Notes: generated from the sequence alone by a model not told the origin. Counted from the first letter of the stretch, positions 19,001 to 28,759 are shown. The stretch is DNA of 64,000 nt from Chitinophaga pinensis (GCA_943329075.2 CALQCM020000018.1:1-64000), one strand, 5' to 3'. Numbers and translations are program-made.

Positions 19001-19043
19001 TCATATGCTTCGGGAGGGTGACGGGGCGGTTACTTGGACGCAT
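13047..19043 (-). CDS. uvrA: Double-length excinuclease ABC subunit A (tandem UvrA fusion)
   Basis: UvrA recognises DNA lesions and loads UvrB in nucleotide excision repair. Normal UvrA is about 940 residues with two ABC ATPases; this protein is 1998 residues with four. Walker A motifs (GVSGSGKS) lie near residues 54, 736, 1138 and 1671, and LSGGE signatures near 549, 924, 1518 and 1865. CxxC zinc modules occur in both halves (for example CADC, CEDC, CPAC, CPDC, CPSC, CGDC, CEEC). Tandem dual UvrA proteins are known in some betaproteobacteria. Four blocks of intergenic repeat DNA are translated in frame: residues about 254-283, 661-704, 943-971 and 1068-1110, the last being the linker between halves. 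The start may be 19043 or the ATG at 19002-19004; neither has a clear ribosome site. Confidence 0.9.
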   Translation of the reverse strand: MRPSNRPVTLPKHMNSRYNPHDRRDAIVIRGARQNNLKNLSLALPLNELIVVTGVSGSGKSSLVFDTLYAEGQRRYVETFSPYARQFLDRMDKPQVDAIDGIPPAIAIDQTNPVRTSRSTVGTMTELNDHLKLLFARAAQLFCRGCGQSIHRDTPASIFAAMKTRAAIAGDPRLIITFPVAVPKNFSEKEVLALLAAQGYDRIHRQEKQLLEMVQDRFRFGSVEPARVVEALEAALRVGQGRVNVYVMPNDDAASPPSLPSPIKGEGDGFPPPLWGRDRVGGETAWRFSSDLHCADCDIHYGEPTPSLFSFNSPVGACEDCRGFGRVIGIDFSLIVPDESKSIRDGAVRPWQTPSFNECQDDILKYAKLRGIPLDTPWRDLTAKQKRWVLEGEDEWKSWRKSWPGTWYGVQHFFKWLETKAYKMHIRVLLSKYRAYTPCQTCDGARLKPDALAWRLGSKTDADSVLKPTLRYRAKTVKYDDEILRALPGLTVHDLMLLPISRTRELIDKLHLPSAIDEATDLLLKEIRARLSYLCEVGLGYLTLDRQSRTLSGGEVQRINLTTALGTSLVNTLFVLDEPSIGLHPRDMGQIIQVMQKLRDAGNTLVVVEHDPQIMFAADRLLDIGPGPGERGGEIVCFDTPDAVKNNQQSLTGAYLSGRKRASASHPAPSLPHKGEGSKAVALSTTSVQESPSPLMGEGRDGGEASTHALQILGATEHNLKNIDVKLPLNRLVCVTGVSGSGKSTLMQDVLYAALLKHKGKPTETPGAHRAIHGHHLIGDVVMVDQTPIGRTTRSNPAVYVGAFETIRDLFAKTPLARERQYTHGTFSFNSGNGRCPACGGNGFEHVEMQFLSDVYLRCPDCDGRRFRAEILEVQIEGKSIADVLDLTVSEALVFFAAHDAVQAALKPLADVGLEYLRLGQPVPTLSGGEAQRLKLAGHLVESSKHSSFPRKRESRKGGASAGTPPQIGKLFLFDEPTTGLHFDDVAKLLRAFRQLIAAGHSLIVIEHNLDVIAACDWIVDLGPEGGDAGGEVVCTGTPQDILWKVNSHTGRALAEYEFALSGGNLGANATHPHPSPPPSRGRESASNIAPANTSRDSALNPRSSILNPQSIRIHNAREHNLKNIDVEIPRDKFTVVTGVSGSGKSTLAFDIVFAEGQRRYLESLNAYARQFVQPASKPDVDAIFGIPPTVAIEQRTSRGGRKSTVATLTEIYHFLRLLYVKLGTQHCPDCDCAIEPQTIDAMVARILRDYKGTRIGLLAPLIVARKGFYTDLAKWARGKGYTHLRVDGEFIETARWPRLDRFKEHSIELPVADVRVAADNEPALRAALAQALDFGKGVVHVLAPLEALARAMKANDPSLAQMTQTVFSIKRACPSCGRSFPELDPRLFSFNSRHGWCGDCYGTGLKLTDVKWDDERANSGTEDHVLDSWIDWLEVDETCPSCNGHRLNREALAVRYHGRSIAELTAKAVGEIGALFRDITLVGREAEIARDLVAELNSRLDFLNQVGLGYLALDRSAPTLSGGEAQRIRLAAQLGSNLRGVCYILDEPTIGLHPRDNRILLDTLAKLEAKGNTLLVVEHDEDTIRRAAHVIDLGPGAGKLGGYVIAEGSAAELMQNPASITGRFLREPLKHPLHPNRPVVKSTPEIEIKSASLHNLRKVDARFPLGRLTVVTGVSGSGKSTLARDVLHANLVHRVGRHNAGKAVPLIGCADLKGWQQVGRVLEVDQTPIGKTPRSCPATYVGFYDTIRKLFADAAESRMRGYTASRFSFNTKGGRCEECEGQGIKRIEMSFLPDVRVLCEECRGARFDRETLAVHFKGKSIGDVLAMNIDEAVEFFSAHTSIHHALRLMQDVGLGYLTLGQQSPTLSGGEAQRIKLVTELAKVRADGSDAGTRPGRGGADRHTLYVLDEPTVGLHMADVEKLIHVLHRLVDAGNTVVVIEHNLDVMADADWIIDLGPEGGSGGGLIVAQDAPLNIARTPARSHTARVLAEFLTERTA
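15713..15831. repeat. Repeat block inside uvrA (families C and A), linker between halves
   Basis: A GAGGATT-type array (15713-15748) followed by a CCTCCCCC/GGGGGAGG palindrome (15794-15831). On the coding strand it is translated in frame as [14 protein letters not shown] and [10 protein letters not shown], between the two UvrA copies. Confidence 0.85.
16150..16203. repeat. dRS3-like repeat inside uvrA, family B
   Basis: The core 16181-16200 is ATTCCCGCTTGCGCGGGAAT, matching the neisserial dRS3 form ATTCCC(N8)GGGAAT. It is translated as [12 protein letters not shown] between the signature motif and Walker B of the second ATPase, where ordinary UvrA has a short loop. Confidence 0.85.
16932..17050. 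repeat. Paired family A repeat inside uvrA
   Basis: Two oppositely oriented family A elements (16932-16970 and 17011-17050). They encode SLPHKGEG and [13 protein letters not shown] in the linker between the first and second ATPase of the N-terminal UvrA copy. Confidence 0.85.
18197..18282. repeat. Paired family A repeat inside uvrA, N-terminal region
   Basis: Elements 18197-18235 and 18241-18282 are in opposite orientation. Translated as [12 protein letters not shown] and [11 protein letters not shown] just before the CADC zinc module of the first UvrA copy. Confidence 0.85.
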
Positions 19044-19136
19044 ATTCTACAGCGGAGTTCCGCAGCCCATGATCTGCATCAAGTGGCATTCGCACAATCT
19101 GCTGGTATGCTGGCGGTTCAAAAAACGGAGAGCCGC

Positions 19137-19661
19137 GTGAATACACCCCTGCTTGCATGGACCAGCGCTTTTGTGCTGGAAGAAGCCACCATGGACGAAA
19201 CGCACCGCGAGTTCGTCGATTTGCTGAACCGCGTTGCCGCCGCGTCCGAGGACGATCTGCCCGCCAGCCTCGATGAATTCGTCAAACACACCGAGGAACA
19301 CTTCGGCCAGGAAGAGCGCTGGATGCAGGAGTTCGCGTTTCCGCCGGCGCACTGCCATCAGGGCGAACACGCCAATGTGCTCGAAGTGATCCGTGAAGTC
19401 AGAAGGCGCGTCGCCGACGGCCAGGTGCAGCTCGGCCGCACGCTCACCGATGCGCTCGCCGAGTGGTTCCCGCAACATGCGGGTTCGATGGATGCGGTGC
19501 TGGCGATGTATATGAAGCAGATCGGTTATGTGCCCGGGGGCGACAACAGCGCCGCCATCGCCGCCGCGGCCGCCGCCATGGCGGCGCAGGCGGCGCCGGG
19601 ATGTTCGCCGGGTGCGGATGCCTGCGGGCATGACGCGCCGGTGGAAAACACGCAGTCCTGA
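19137..19661 (+). CDS. Bacteriohemerythrin
   Basis: A 174-residue di-iron oxygen-binding protein. The start is a GTG at 19137 with GGAG six bases upstream (NTPLLAWTSAFVLEEATMD follows, the usual hemerythrin beginning); an earlier in-frame ATG at 19107 lacks a site. Ligand motifs are in order: THREF, HTEEHFGQEERWM, HCHQGEHANVL and WFPQHAGSMD, covering the five His and two acidic iron ligands. After the fold is an Ala-rich tail (AAIAAAAAAMAAQAA) and a Cys/His-containing end (GCSPGADACGHD). No sensor or regulatory domain is fused, so an oxygen-buffering or detox role is likely. It is divergent from uvrA. Confidence 0.85.
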   Translation: MNTPLLAWTSAFVLEEATMDETHREFVDLLNRVAAASEDDLPASLDEFVKHTEEHFGQEERWMQEFAFPPAHCHQGEHANVLEVIREVRRRVADGQVQLGRTLTDALAEWFPQHAGSMDAVLAMYMKQIGYVPGGDNSAAIAAAAAAMAAQAAPGCSPGADACGHDAPVENTQS

Positions 19662-19759
19662 TTCCGGGAATACGCTGCGCTCCTTCCGGGCTACTGGGCT
19701 ACAAGCCGATTAGCAGGTTCCTTCCCCCTTGATGGGGGAAGGATAGGATGGGGGTGAAG
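19660..19759. repeat. Family D element followed by family A element
   Basis: A family D copy (19660-19694, inverted relative to 12.0 kb) starts at the hemerythrin stop codon; a family A hairpin follows at 19719-19759. Nothing else is seen before the EamA stop. Confidence 0.8.
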
Positions 19760-19803
19760 AAGCGCCGCCCTTCCCATCGCAATTAATCCCCTATTCAATA
19801 AAT

Positions 19804-20682
19804 CTACGCACCCCTGTTTTCGCGCCACAGGCTCGTCGCATTGCCACCGAGAATCAGCGCCGCGCCAAGTATCAACCAGCCGTCGATGGTCTCGCCGTAA
19901 AAAAAGTATCCGAGCAACCCGACCAGCGGCAGGCGCAGAAAATCCAGCGGCACCACCACCGTCGCGTCGGCGCAGCCGAGCGCCTTGACCATGCAGAAGT
20001 GCGCGCTGACGCCGGTGACGCCGAGCACCAGCACCCACGGCCATTGCGCGGCCGCCAGCGGCGACCAGTGCGCGAGCGCCGGCCCCAGCGCCATGACGAA
20101 TTGCATGAATGACATCCAGAACAGAATGCACAGCGCCGAATCACGCGACGAGAGTTTTTTTGTCACCACATGCGTGAGGCCGAAAGCGAGTGCGCCGACC
20201 AGCATGGCGAGGGCCGCGGGCTCTACGGTGGCCAGCCCCGGCCGCAGTATCACGAGTATGCCGGCGATGCCCAGCACCACCGCAGTGACGCGCGCCGTCG
20301 TCAGGCGTTCGCGCAAAAAAATCGCGGCGAACACCGCCGTCCACAGCGGTGTCGTAAACTCGATCGCAAACACGGTGGCGAGCGGAATCAGGCCGATCGC
20401 GTAGAACCAGCCGAGTTGTCCGCAGAAGTGAATCAGGTTGCGCGTCGCGTGCAGCTTCAGATGCGTGAAGCGCAATTGCGCGAAGCCACTCTTTGCCAGC
20501 AGCAGCGTGACGAGTACGACGCCGAAGCCGCTGCGCACCACCAGCATCTGGAAAGTGCCCATGTCGTGCGAGAGTTCGCGCGCCGCCACCGCCATCGCGG
20601 TGAAGGAGAACAGCGCGCCCGACATCCAGAGGATGCAGCGGGCGATGGCGGTGCGGGGTGGGGACACGAAGGTTTGGTTCAT
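19804..20682 (-). CDS. EamA/DMT-family membrane transporter
   Basis: A 292-residue inner-membrane protein of the drug/metabolite transporter superfamily, with ten predicted hydrophobic helices in two homologous EamA halves. The first half includes WMSGALFSFTAMAVAARELS and FGVVLVTLLLAKS; a characteristic PLATVFAIEFTTPLWTAVFA loop closes it; the second half includes AALAMLVGALAFGLTHVVTKKL. Family members export amino acids, nucleosides or other small metabolites; the cargo cannot be told here. The gene stands alone, flanked on both sides by family D repeats in opposite orientation (19660 and 20873). Confidence 0.85.
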   Translation of the reverse strand: MNQTFVSPPRTAIARCILWMSGALFSFTAMAVAARELSHDMGTFQMLVVRSGFGVVLVTLLLAKSGFAQLRFTHLKLHATRNLIHFCGQLGWFYAIGLIPLATVFAIEFTTPLWTAVFAAIFLRERLTTARVTAVVLGIAGILVILRPGLATVEPAALAMLVGALAFGLTHVVTKKLSSRDSALCILFWMSFMQFVMALGPALAHWSPLAAAQWPWVLVLGVTGVSAHFCMVKALGCADATVVVPLDFLRLPLVGLLGYFFYGETIDGWLILGAALILGGNATSLWRENRGA

Positions 20683-20744
20683 ACGCGATTGGACAAACAG
20701 GATTGTCCAATAAAACCGAGGCGGTCGCTTGTATCAATAGCCCG

Positions 20745-20905
20745 GTAGGGCGGATTAGCGTAGCGTAATCCGCCGAATGCATCGGTTGTTTGCCGCAAAC
20801 ATGCGGCGCAATGCGCTGCGCTTATTGCGTCCTACGATGCTGTCATATGACTAACAAGTATCCATCAGCTTCGTAGCCCGGAAGGAGCGCAGCGTATTCC
20901 GGGAT
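20745..20905. repeat. Palindromic repeats: GGCGGATTA type (family E) and family D
   Basis: 20745-20774 holds the inverted repeat GGCGGATTA-N8-TAATCCGCC, and 20873-20905 a family D copy. They occupy most of the 229-base gap between the EamA gene and the hydrolase at 20912. Confidence 0.8.
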
Positions 20906-20911
20906 CAACCG

Positions 20912-22915
20912 TTACCGCCCAAACCGCTGCGCCGTCTCAGTACTCTTCGCCCGTGCAATCAGCAAATCCGAATCCTCGCGCAACAACAGCCGCGCCGCGA
21001 CGAGCTGCTCGGTCGCTTCACTAAACTTTTTGACGTAACCGGCGTGATCGCCGTAACGCTCTTCGAGCGAGGGGCGCGGATCGCTTTTGGCTTCGCGCTC
21101 AGTGCGTGTGGCGGCAAAGGGCGCGTAGCTGCCGTCGCGGTCGCACAACTCGCCTTCGGGATGCGGCTTGGCGTATTCGTTCCAGCCGGTGTGCGTGGCG
21201 AGCGGCACGGCGATTTCGGGCAGGCGTATGCCGGCGATTTCGTTGCCGTCGGCGTCGATCTGCGTGATCAGCACCGGATAGCGCACCTCGAAGACCGGTT
21301 TGGTCCAGTCGCTGAGCACGCCCTGTTCATTGACGCGGCGGGCGACCTTGATGCCGGGGATGGCGGGGAACTTCAAGGCATCGACTGTTGTGAAGGTGCC
21401 GTCGGCGAGGCGCGGCGTGCGCGTGTCGGGCGGTGCCTTGCCGGCGGTCCATTCGTCAAGCGCGACCAGCAGGGCGCGCTGCGCCGGCGTCGGGCTGTGT
21501 GGATTGCGCGGATTGACGCAGGAGCCGCGCGTCGAAGTCATCCACGCGGTGGCGCCGTGTTGCGTGCCGGCGATCAGATAGGCGCGCGCGGTCGGCGGCA
21601 GCGCGACGTCTTTCTGTCCGAGCGGATCGGTGACGGTGAGCGAGGCGCCTTTCTGCCAGTACTCGGTCGAGGTATTGGTTTCCATCCACAGTGGATCGAA
21701 ACCGTCGTTGCGCAACATTCCATCCGTCTTGCCGGTGACCGGATCGGTCAGGCGCGCCGCCGAAAACGGAAACACGTTTTCCGGGAAAGTATGGTCTTCA
21801 TGCTGCGTGCTGGTGCGATTGGGCTGGCCGAATTCGTAATTCAGAAACACGCCGCCCGCACCCGCGGTGTGCGCGTACACACCGTCGAACACCTTGCGCG
21901 CCGATTCATCCTGATTGAAGCCGAGGTAGACGAAGTCGCGCAGGAAGCGCCCGCTTTGCGAGGCGCCGAAGGCGAGTGTGCCGGTGATGCCCTTCAACGG
22001 ACTGGCCTTGCCCTTCGCATCGTTGCCGCCGGCGCGCAAAAATGAAATCAGATCGCGCGTGGCGGCGAGCCCGACGCCAAGCACGCGCGGGTCTTTGGCC
22101 TTGTAGTGAAATTCGTAGATCACGCCGGGTTCGGGATTGCTGCCGATCAGTTCGAGCGCACGCGAACCGGCAAAGGCCCAGCGCGTAGCCGGAATCTCGA
22201 CGCGCGGATCTTTTTCGCCGCGGCGCATGGTGAGGCGTGCTTCGCGTTGATCGAGGGTGGCGGCGTCGTAATAGAGCTTGAGTAATTGTTTGCGCGGCGC
22301 TTCGCCGGGCTTGGGCGGATCGGCGCGGTCGCGCGTCTCGGTGATGATTTCGTCGCGGATCGCGCGCACGATCGGTTTGCCGTTGTCGCTGGCGATAATG
22401 GAGCTCATCGACATGCCGTTGAATTCGCGCGGTGCTTCCGAATCCCAGCCGCTCCACACCAAGGTGTAACCGCGACGCAGGAAGAGGCCGTTGCCGGCGT
22501 CTTCAGGATTTTTCGGATCGTTGGCGGAGGCGACCGACTTCGGCTTGCCGTCCATCAGCCGCCAGTGCATGACTTTGCGGCCGCGATTGGTGACGTCGTA
22601 AATCAGCTTGTGATTGCCGCGCGCGGCATCCGTCGGGCGCAGGAGGAAGAAGTCGGCTTCGTATTCGACGAACCCGCGCGCGTTGCGCGGCGCCTTGTCC
22701 AGATTGACGATGACGCGGTTGCGCGCGTCCGCCGGGTCGAGTTCGCCCTTGAAGCTGCCGCTGACGCGCTCATAGGCGCCGGTCTCGCCGAAGGCGGCGC
22801 CGTTGGCGAAGGACTCGACGGATTTTGTGTTGATTTCAGTGACACGCGCGCCGGCCGTAGAGGCGGTCATCGCCAGTGCCGACAGCAATACGCAACGCTG
22901 CAGGATGATTTGCAC
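20912..22915 (-). CDS. Large secreted protein with an alpha/beta-hydrolase domain, paralogue
   Basis: A 667-residue secreted paralogue of the protein at 9950-11977. The GTG start at 22915 has GGAGG eight bases upstream, and the signal peptide is QIILQRCVLLSALAMTASTAG. Shared landmarks: YERVSGSFKGELDPAD, YDVTNRGRKV, LRRGYTLVWSGWD, FGASQSGRFLRDFVYLGFNQD, YLIAGTQHGA and PRPSLEERYG. The SQSG elbow is again the likely nucleophile. This copy retains a HEDHTFPENVFPF segment in the middle. The two share order throughout but differ widely in sequence, so they are old paralogues, probably with different esters or amides as substrates. It reads alone, with the small gene at 22964 upstream on the same strand. 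Confidence 0.8.
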   Translation of the reverse strand: MQIILQRCVLLSALAMTASTAGARVTEINTKSVESFANGAAFGETGAYERVSGSFKGELDPADARNRVIVNLDKAPRNARGFVEYEADFFLLRPTDAARGNHKLIYDVTNRGRKVMHWRLMDGKPKSVASANDPKNPEDAGNGLFLRRGYTLVWSGWDSEAPREFNGMSMSSIIASDNGKPIVRAIRDEIITETRDRADPPKPGEAPRKQLLKLYYDAATLDQREARLTMRRGEKDPRVEIPATRWAFAGSRALELIGSNPEPGVIYEFHYKAKDPRVLGVGLAATRDLISFLRAGGNDAKGKASPLKGITGTLAFGASQSGRFLRDFVYLGFNQDESARKVFDGVYAHTAGAGGVFLNYEFGQPNRTSTQHEDHTFPENVFPFSAARLTDPVTGKTDGMLRNDGFDPLWMETNTSTEYWQKGASLTVTDPLGQKDVALPPTARAYLIAGTQHGATAWMTSTRGSCVNPRNPHSPTPAQRALLVALDEWTAGKAPPDTRTPRLADGTFTTVDALKFPAIPGIKVARRVNEQGVLSDWTKPVFEVRYPVLITQIDADGNEIAGIRLPEIAVPLATHTGWNEYAKPHPEGELCDRDGSYAPFAATRTEREAKSDPRPSLEERYGDHAGYVKKFSEATEQLVAARLLLREDSDLLIARAKSTETAQRFGR

Positions 22916-22963
22916 GTTGAATTCCCTCCGATGAACCGGCGCGAGACGCTGGCGCCGGAATTG

Positions 22964-23227
22964 TTATTGCAGGTTTTCGAGATTGAGAACCAGCATGTCG
23001 AGTTGGTCGTAGAGCAGCGCGTATTCGTCCTTGCCGCCGGTGAGTTCGAGGCAGCGCTGCATGCGCGTGATGAGATCGGCGGGCTTGAGTGCGGCGGTGT
23101 CGGTCAGCAGTTTGACGATTTCAGCGAGGCCCGCAGCTTCGGCGAATTTTTTGAGCTCGGGGATTTTCGCCTCGATTTCCGGACGGCTCATGTTGGTGCT
23201 GAACTTCATGGTTGCGTCGAAACTCAT
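22964..23227 (-). CDS. Small cytoplasmic helical protein, unknown function
   Basis: An 87-residue protein from the ATG at 23225-23227, preceded by GGAGG nine bases upstream (the frame is open further but with no site). It is predicted mostly helical (EIEAKIPELKKFAEAAGLAEIVKLL and a C-terminal DQLDMLVLNLENLQ). It has no signal, no transmembrane segment and no recognisable catalytic motif. Its stop is 48 bases from the start of the hydrolase at 20912, same strand, so they may share a transcript. Confidence 0.6.
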   Translation of the reverse strand: MSFDATMKFSTNMSRPEIEAKIPELKKFAEAAGLAEIVKLLTDTAALKPADLITRMQRCLELTGGKDEYALLYDQLDMLVLNLENLQ

Positions 23228-23335
23228 GCTGGCTTCCTCCGTTTTTATGCCGCGGGCGACTGCCGCTGGGTGTTGCAACAGGATTATGCCGGATGGGCGG
23301 ATGACATCAAGTGATAACGCAAATCGATGCGCCGC

Positions 23336-23546
23336 ACGCCCCCACCCTGGCGCGCGGACACGTTACCGGCGAAGCCGGCCGCTTGCGGGTAGCGCGCCTT
23401 GCAATCGCTCCCGCCCCGGATCGCTTCGCGAACGCCGTGTCGCGATTGCCTCCCCCGCTTTGCAGGGGAGGGGACTTGTTATTGGCGCGAGGCTAAGCAA
23501 TTGGTCCCTGCCCCCGTTTACGGGGGAAGGACAGGATGGGGGCAAG
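23336..23546. repeat. Cluster of family A-type palindromes
   Basis: Fragments and copies of family A, including CCTCCCCCGC...GGGGAGGGG at 23449-23473 and a copy at 23507-23546. They fill most of the 430-base gap before ettA. I see no gene there. Confidence 0.7.
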
Positions 23547-23657
23547 CAGCGCAGCCATTCAATACGAGCCAGGCAATATCGCGAGGTGAGACGCACTGGT
23601 TCGACGAATGCCACCGCCTTCCGCTATCATGTCGCTCCATTTCCCCGGGTACTCATC

Positions 23658-25319
<1,662 letters not shown>

Positions 25320-25338
25320 GCGACCGTCGTCACCATGC

Positions 25339-25376
25339 AAAAAAACGCCGGAGCGTTGCCGCTCCGGCGTTTTTTT
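25339..25376. terminator. Bidirectional rho-independent terminator
   Basis: A perfect stem ACGCCGGAGC-GTTGCC-GCTCCGGCGT with seven A before and seven T after. It serves both ettA and the convergent FKBP gene. Confidence 0.95.
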
Positions 25377-25390
25377 GTCGCTGTCCGGAT

Positions 25391-25732
25391 TTAAACCGCG
25401 AGCAGTTCGACTTCAAACACCAGTGTGGCGTTGGGCGGAATCACGCCGCCGGCGCCGCGCGTGCCGTAGCCGAGTTCCGGCGGAATCGTCAGCTTGCGTT
25501 TGCCGCCGACCTTCATGCCGGCGACACCTTCATCCCAACCCTTGATGACCTGGCCCTGGCCGAGGCCGAAGACGAACGGGTCGTCACGGTCCTTGCTGGA
25601 GTCGAATTTGGTGCCATCGGTCAGCCAGCCCGTGTAATGCACGGTGACATGGTGGCCGGCGGCCGCTTCGTCGCCGTCGCCGACGACGAGTTCTTCATAG
25701 ACGAGGCCGGAGGCGGTGGTGGTATCGGGCAT
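25391..25732 (-). CDS. FKBP-type peptidyl-prolyl cis-trans isomerase
   Basis: A 113-residue single-domain FKBP with no signal peptide, so cytoplasmic. Hallmarks: [76 protein letters not shown]. All expected active-site aromatics (Tyr, Phe, Trp in KGWDE, Tyr in LGYG) are present. It is a close match to the short FkpA/FKBP12-like isomerases common in betaproteobacteria. It is convergent with ettA and divergent from the zinc-ribbon gene at 26078. Confidence 0.93.
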   Translation of the reverse strand: MPDTTTASGLVYEELVVGDGDEAAAGHHVTVHYTGWLTDGTKFDSSKDRDDPFVFGLGQGQVIKGWDEGVAGMKVGGKRKLTIPPELGYGTRGAGGVIPPNATLVFEVELLAV

Positions 25733-26077
25733 GATGGTCCTTTCGTGGAGGGAAAAAATGCAAAGCGGCGAATGTCCTTCATCGCGGCGGCGCTGTCAAT
25801 CCGCGCCGGCAATCCGGGGCGGGAAACCTTGCGTTTGCGCGTTTTTTGCGCAAATCGCCGCAGTGGGTTAAAGTCCGCGCCGCCACACCATTATCCTGGT
25901 GACGCAGACGGGCGGCCGTTTCTACTCCATCGCCTGCTGTTTTTCCCGATGTCTTCAATTTGTCGCAGTGCCTTTGCGTCGCGCTTTGCGTGCGATGCGT
26001 CGTCGCTCGTCGATTCTGGTCCTGCTTCCGGCCGCCAGTGGCATGGCGCCGGTCAACGTACGAATGAAGGAAAGACC
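25733..26077. other. 345-base region between FKBP and a zinc-ribbon gene, no gene seen
   Basis: The only structure noticed is a hairpin TTTGCGC-loop-GCGCAAA at 25834-25854. A frame in phase with the zinc-ribbon gene is open through part of it, but its translation has no plausible features. It is presumably the two divergent promoters. Confidence 0.4.
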
Positions 26078-26341
26078 ATGAGTGAAACCCAGGCAGTCGC
26101 CAAAGTGATGACCGATTTGACATGCTGGAGCTGCGGCGAAGAGTCGCTGAAGGAACAAGTCGAGGCGGTTGATCCGAACGCCTTCCGTCCGGCCAACGCG
26201 ATTATCACCGCCATCATGCAATCCAAATGCACGAAGTGCGGCGCTCAATCGATCAACGCGGCCCAGGCGCAGGTCAACAAAATAAATTCGCGCAAAAGCC
26301 GCAAGCGGCTGATCAAGGAATCAAACCGCAATTCCGCCTGA
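26078..26341 (+). CDS. Small zinc-ribbon-like protein, unknown function
   Basis: An 87-residue protein starting at 26078 with AAGGAAAG eight bases upstream. Two CxxC knuckles, CWSC (in DLTCWSCGEESL) and CTKC (in SKCTKCGAQSI), are spaced by about 35 residues, enough for one zinc-ribbon site. The C-terminus is strongly basic (NKINSRKSRKRLIKESNR), suggesting nucleic acid or ribosome contact. I do not recognise a named family. Its stop is 12 bases from that of the convergent amidase, with no terminator visible. Confidence 0.65.
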   Translation: MSETQAVAKVMTDLTCWSCGEESLKEQVEAVDPNAFRPANAIITAIMQSKCTKCGAQSINAAQAQVNKINSRKSRKRLIKESNRNSA

Positions 26342-26353
26342 GCGTTTTTCGCT

Positions 26354-27685
26354 TCAGCTCAACGTACGCCATGCCCACCGCGCCGCGCTGAACAGCGCGC
26401 GGTCGGCGTTGCGGCGCGCGATGAGCTGCATGCCGATCGGCAGGCCGAGCGGCCCCTTGAACAGGGGCAGCGTCACCGCCGGCACGTGCATCGAGGTCCA
26501 CAGCACGCACAGCGCGGCGTTGCCCGTTTTGTTCAGCCCGACCGGCGCTTCGCCGCTGGCCGGCGCATTGAGCAGCACGTCGTATTGATCGAACACCGGA
26601 TCGAGCAGCCCGCGGCAGCGTGCCATCAGTTCGCGTGCCTCGCGATATTGCTCGAAACTGCACGACAGGCCGTCCTTGATGCGGTTGTTGCGCAGCGTCT
26701 CGCTGATCTGATCCCAGTGGTTTTCGATTTCCCAGGTGAAGTTGCGCGAGAACTCGAAACTCGACACCCAGCGGTGCGCGTCTTCGATGCGCTCGAAATC
26801 GGCGGGCAGCGCCACTTCTTCGACTTTGGCGCCGGCGCGCGCGAGCCGGGCGGCGGCGTCTTCGATCAGCGACTGCGTGTGCGGTTCAAGCTGCGACCAG
26901 AGGTGCGTGCGGCAGAAGCCGACGCGCAGGGGCGCTGCCGGTTCGGCGATCGCCACCGGCGCGCTGCCGGTCAGCACTTCGCGGTAGAGCGCGATGTCCT
27001 CGATCGAGCGCGCGAACAGGCCGAGCGTGTCGAGCGTGCCGGCGGCCTCCTTGACGCCGACGCAGCGCAGATCGCCGTGCGTCGGACGGTAACCGAAGGT
27101 GCCACAGAACGACGCCGGCCGTATGGTCGAGGCGGTGGTCTGCGTGCCGATGGCGAGCGGCACCATGTGGTCGCCGACGGCGGCCGCCGAACCGCTGGAT
27201 GAACCGCCGGGCGTGCGCGTGAAGTCGAAGGGATTGTGCGTCTTGCCCGGATGACGGTTGGCAAATTCGGTGGTGACGGTTTTGCCGAGCAGGATGCCGC
27301 CGGCTTTGCGCGACAGTGCAACGCACGCGGCGTCGCCTTTCGGTTGGTGGCCTTTATAGATCGGCGAACCCATCTGTGTCGGCATGTCGCTGGTGTCGAT
27401 GATGTCCTTGATGCCGAAGGGCACGCCGGCCAGTGGTCCGCTGACACCCGCGGCATCGAGCGCGCGCGCCTGCGCGATGACCTGATCCGGATTCAGATAT
27501 TCCCACGCCATCACCTGCGCTTCGCGTTCGGCGATGCGTTCGAGGCAGGCGCGCACTACGGTTTCGCAGGTTACGGTGCGCGCATTGACCGCGGCAGCGA
27601 TTTCACTCGCCGTCCAGTCCTGAAGTGGTGCATCGGAGCGTGCGGATGCACCGCTGTTGTGCGAGATTTTTGTCATGCTGATCAT
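26354..27685 (-). CDS. Amidase-signature family hydrolase
   Basis: A 443-residue cytoplasmic amidase-signature enzyme. The Ser-cisSer-Lys triad is visible: Lys in FGIKDIID (about residue 92), the Gly/Ser-rich GGSSSGSAAAVG with the cis-Ser, and the nucleophile Ser in GTQTTASTIRPA. The last motif is usually GTDTGGSIRxPA in GatA; the Gln and Ala-Ser changes put this enzyme outside GatA and near the catabolic amidase subgroup hydrolysing small amides. There is no GatB or GatC nearby. The start may be 27685 or the in-frame ATG nine bases later; neither has a strong site. It is divergent from the Bug gene at 27744 by 58 bases. Confidence 0.88.
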   Translation of the reverse strand: MISMTKISHNSGASARSDAPLQDWTASEIAAAVNARTVTCETVVRACLERIAEREAQVMAWEYLNPDQVIAQARALDAAGVSGPLAGVPFGIKDIIDTSDMPTQMGSPIYKGHQPKGDAACVALSRKAGGILLGKTVTTEFANRHPGKTHNPFDFTRTPGGSSSGSAAAVGDHMVPLAIGTQTTASTIRPASFCGTFGYRPTHGDLRCVGVKEAAGTLDTLGLFARSIEDIALYREVLTGSAPVAIAEPAAPLRVGFCRTHLWSQLEPHTQSLIEDAAARLARAGAKVEEVALPADFERIEDAHRWVSSFEFSRNFTWEIENHWDQISETLRNNRIKDGLSCSFEQYREARELMARCRGLLDPVFDQYDVLLNAPASGEAPVGLNKTGNAALCVLWTSMHVPAVTLPLFKGPLGLPIGMQLIARRNADRALFSAARWAWRTLS

Positions 27686-27743
27686 CCGTATTGAATACCC
27701 TGCAGTGTATCATCGGTCCGCCATATTCCTCGATGGAGTAGCC

Positions 27744-28724
27744 ATGCATATTGCAGTTAAAACCATAGTCGCGTTTTGTTCTGCGATGTCAGTTGCTGCG
27801 GCGCATGCGCAATCTCCGAAAGACTATCCGAAGCGGCCGATCCGCATCATCCTTACCGTGGCTCCGGGCGGCGGCTCCGACATCACCGCGCGCTCGATCG
27901 GGCAAAAGCTCACCGAAGCCTGGGGCCAGCAGGTGATCATCGACAACCGTCCCGGCGGCAACGGCATCGTCGGCATGGGGATAGGCGCCAACGCCACCCC
28001 CGATGGCTACACGCTGCTACACGGGACCATCGGCCCGGTCGCGGTGACGCCAAGCCTGTATTCCAAACTGCCGTACGATTCGGTCAACAGTTTCGAGCCG
28101 GTGGCGCGCGGTGTGTCGGCGCTCAACGTGCTGGTGATACACCCGGCGCTGCCCGTGCATTCGGTGAAGGAACTGATCACGTATGCGAAAGCGAATCCGG
28201 GCAAGCTCAATTTCGGTTCATCAGGCGTAGGTTTCGCCGACCATCTGGCCGGCGAACTCTTCAACACGCTGGCCGGCGTAAAGATGACGCATGTGCCCTA
28301 CAAGGGCGGTGCGCCGGCGATGATTGATCTGGTCGGCGGCAATCTGCAATTGATTTTTGCCACCATGTCGACTGCACTGACGCAGATCAAGGCCAACCGC
28401 ATCCGCGCGCTGGCGGTGACGTCGTCGAAGCGCATCGATCACTTTGCGGATTTGCCGACGGTCGCCGAGGCCGGCGTTCCCGGATTCGCCGTCGACAATT
28501 GGTACGGCATGCTGGCGCCGCGCGGTACGCCGAAAGAAATCGTCAACCGCCTGCATGCCGAAATCAATCGCGCGCTTGGCATGAACGACGTCAAGGAAAG
28601 GCTGGCCGAGCTCGGCATTTTTCCGTTCACCGCGCCGACACCCGAGGCGTTTGGCGATTACATCAAGTCTGAAATCGCCAAATACGGGCAGGTCGTCAAA
28701 GCGGCGGGCGTGCGTATGGACTGA
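27744..28724 (+). CDS. Bug/TctC-like solute-binding protein
   Basis: A 326-residue exported protein, start at ATG 27744 with GGAG six bases upstream. The signal peptide ends at AAAHAQ|SPKDYP. Motifs: IRIILTVAPGGGSDITAR, IDNRPGGNGIVGMG, PDGYTLLHG, LPYDSVNSFEPVA, HVPYKGGAPAMIDL and WYGMLAPRGTP. It is orthodox in all ligand loops. Divergent from an amidase, a pairing that would suit uptake and hydrolysis of an amide or its carboxylate product; that is inference only. Confidence 0.92.
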   Translation: MHIAVKTIVAFCSAMSVAAAHAQSPKDYPKRPIRIILTVAPGGGSDITARSIGQKLTEAWGQQVIIDNRPGGNGIVGMGIGANATPDGYTLLHGTIGPVAVTPSLYSKLPYDSVNSFEPVARGVSALNVLVIHPALPVHSVKELITYAKANPGKLNFGSSGVGFADHLAGELFNTLAGVKMTHVPYKGGAPAMIDLVGGNLQLIFATMSTALTQIKANRIRALAVTSSKRIDHFADLPTVAEAGVPGFAVDNWYGMLAPRGTPKEIVNRLHAEINRALGMNDVKERLAELGIFPFTAPTPEAFGDYIKSEIAKYGQVVKAAGVRMD

Positions 28725-28759
28725 AAAGCGTTGCCGGTGGTTACCACGCCGTTACGCGG

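Noticed and set aside
23031..23657. Long N-terminal extension of EttA.
   Set aside because: It runs through repeat DNA and antisense to the small gene at 22964; EttA always starts near MAQFVYTM.
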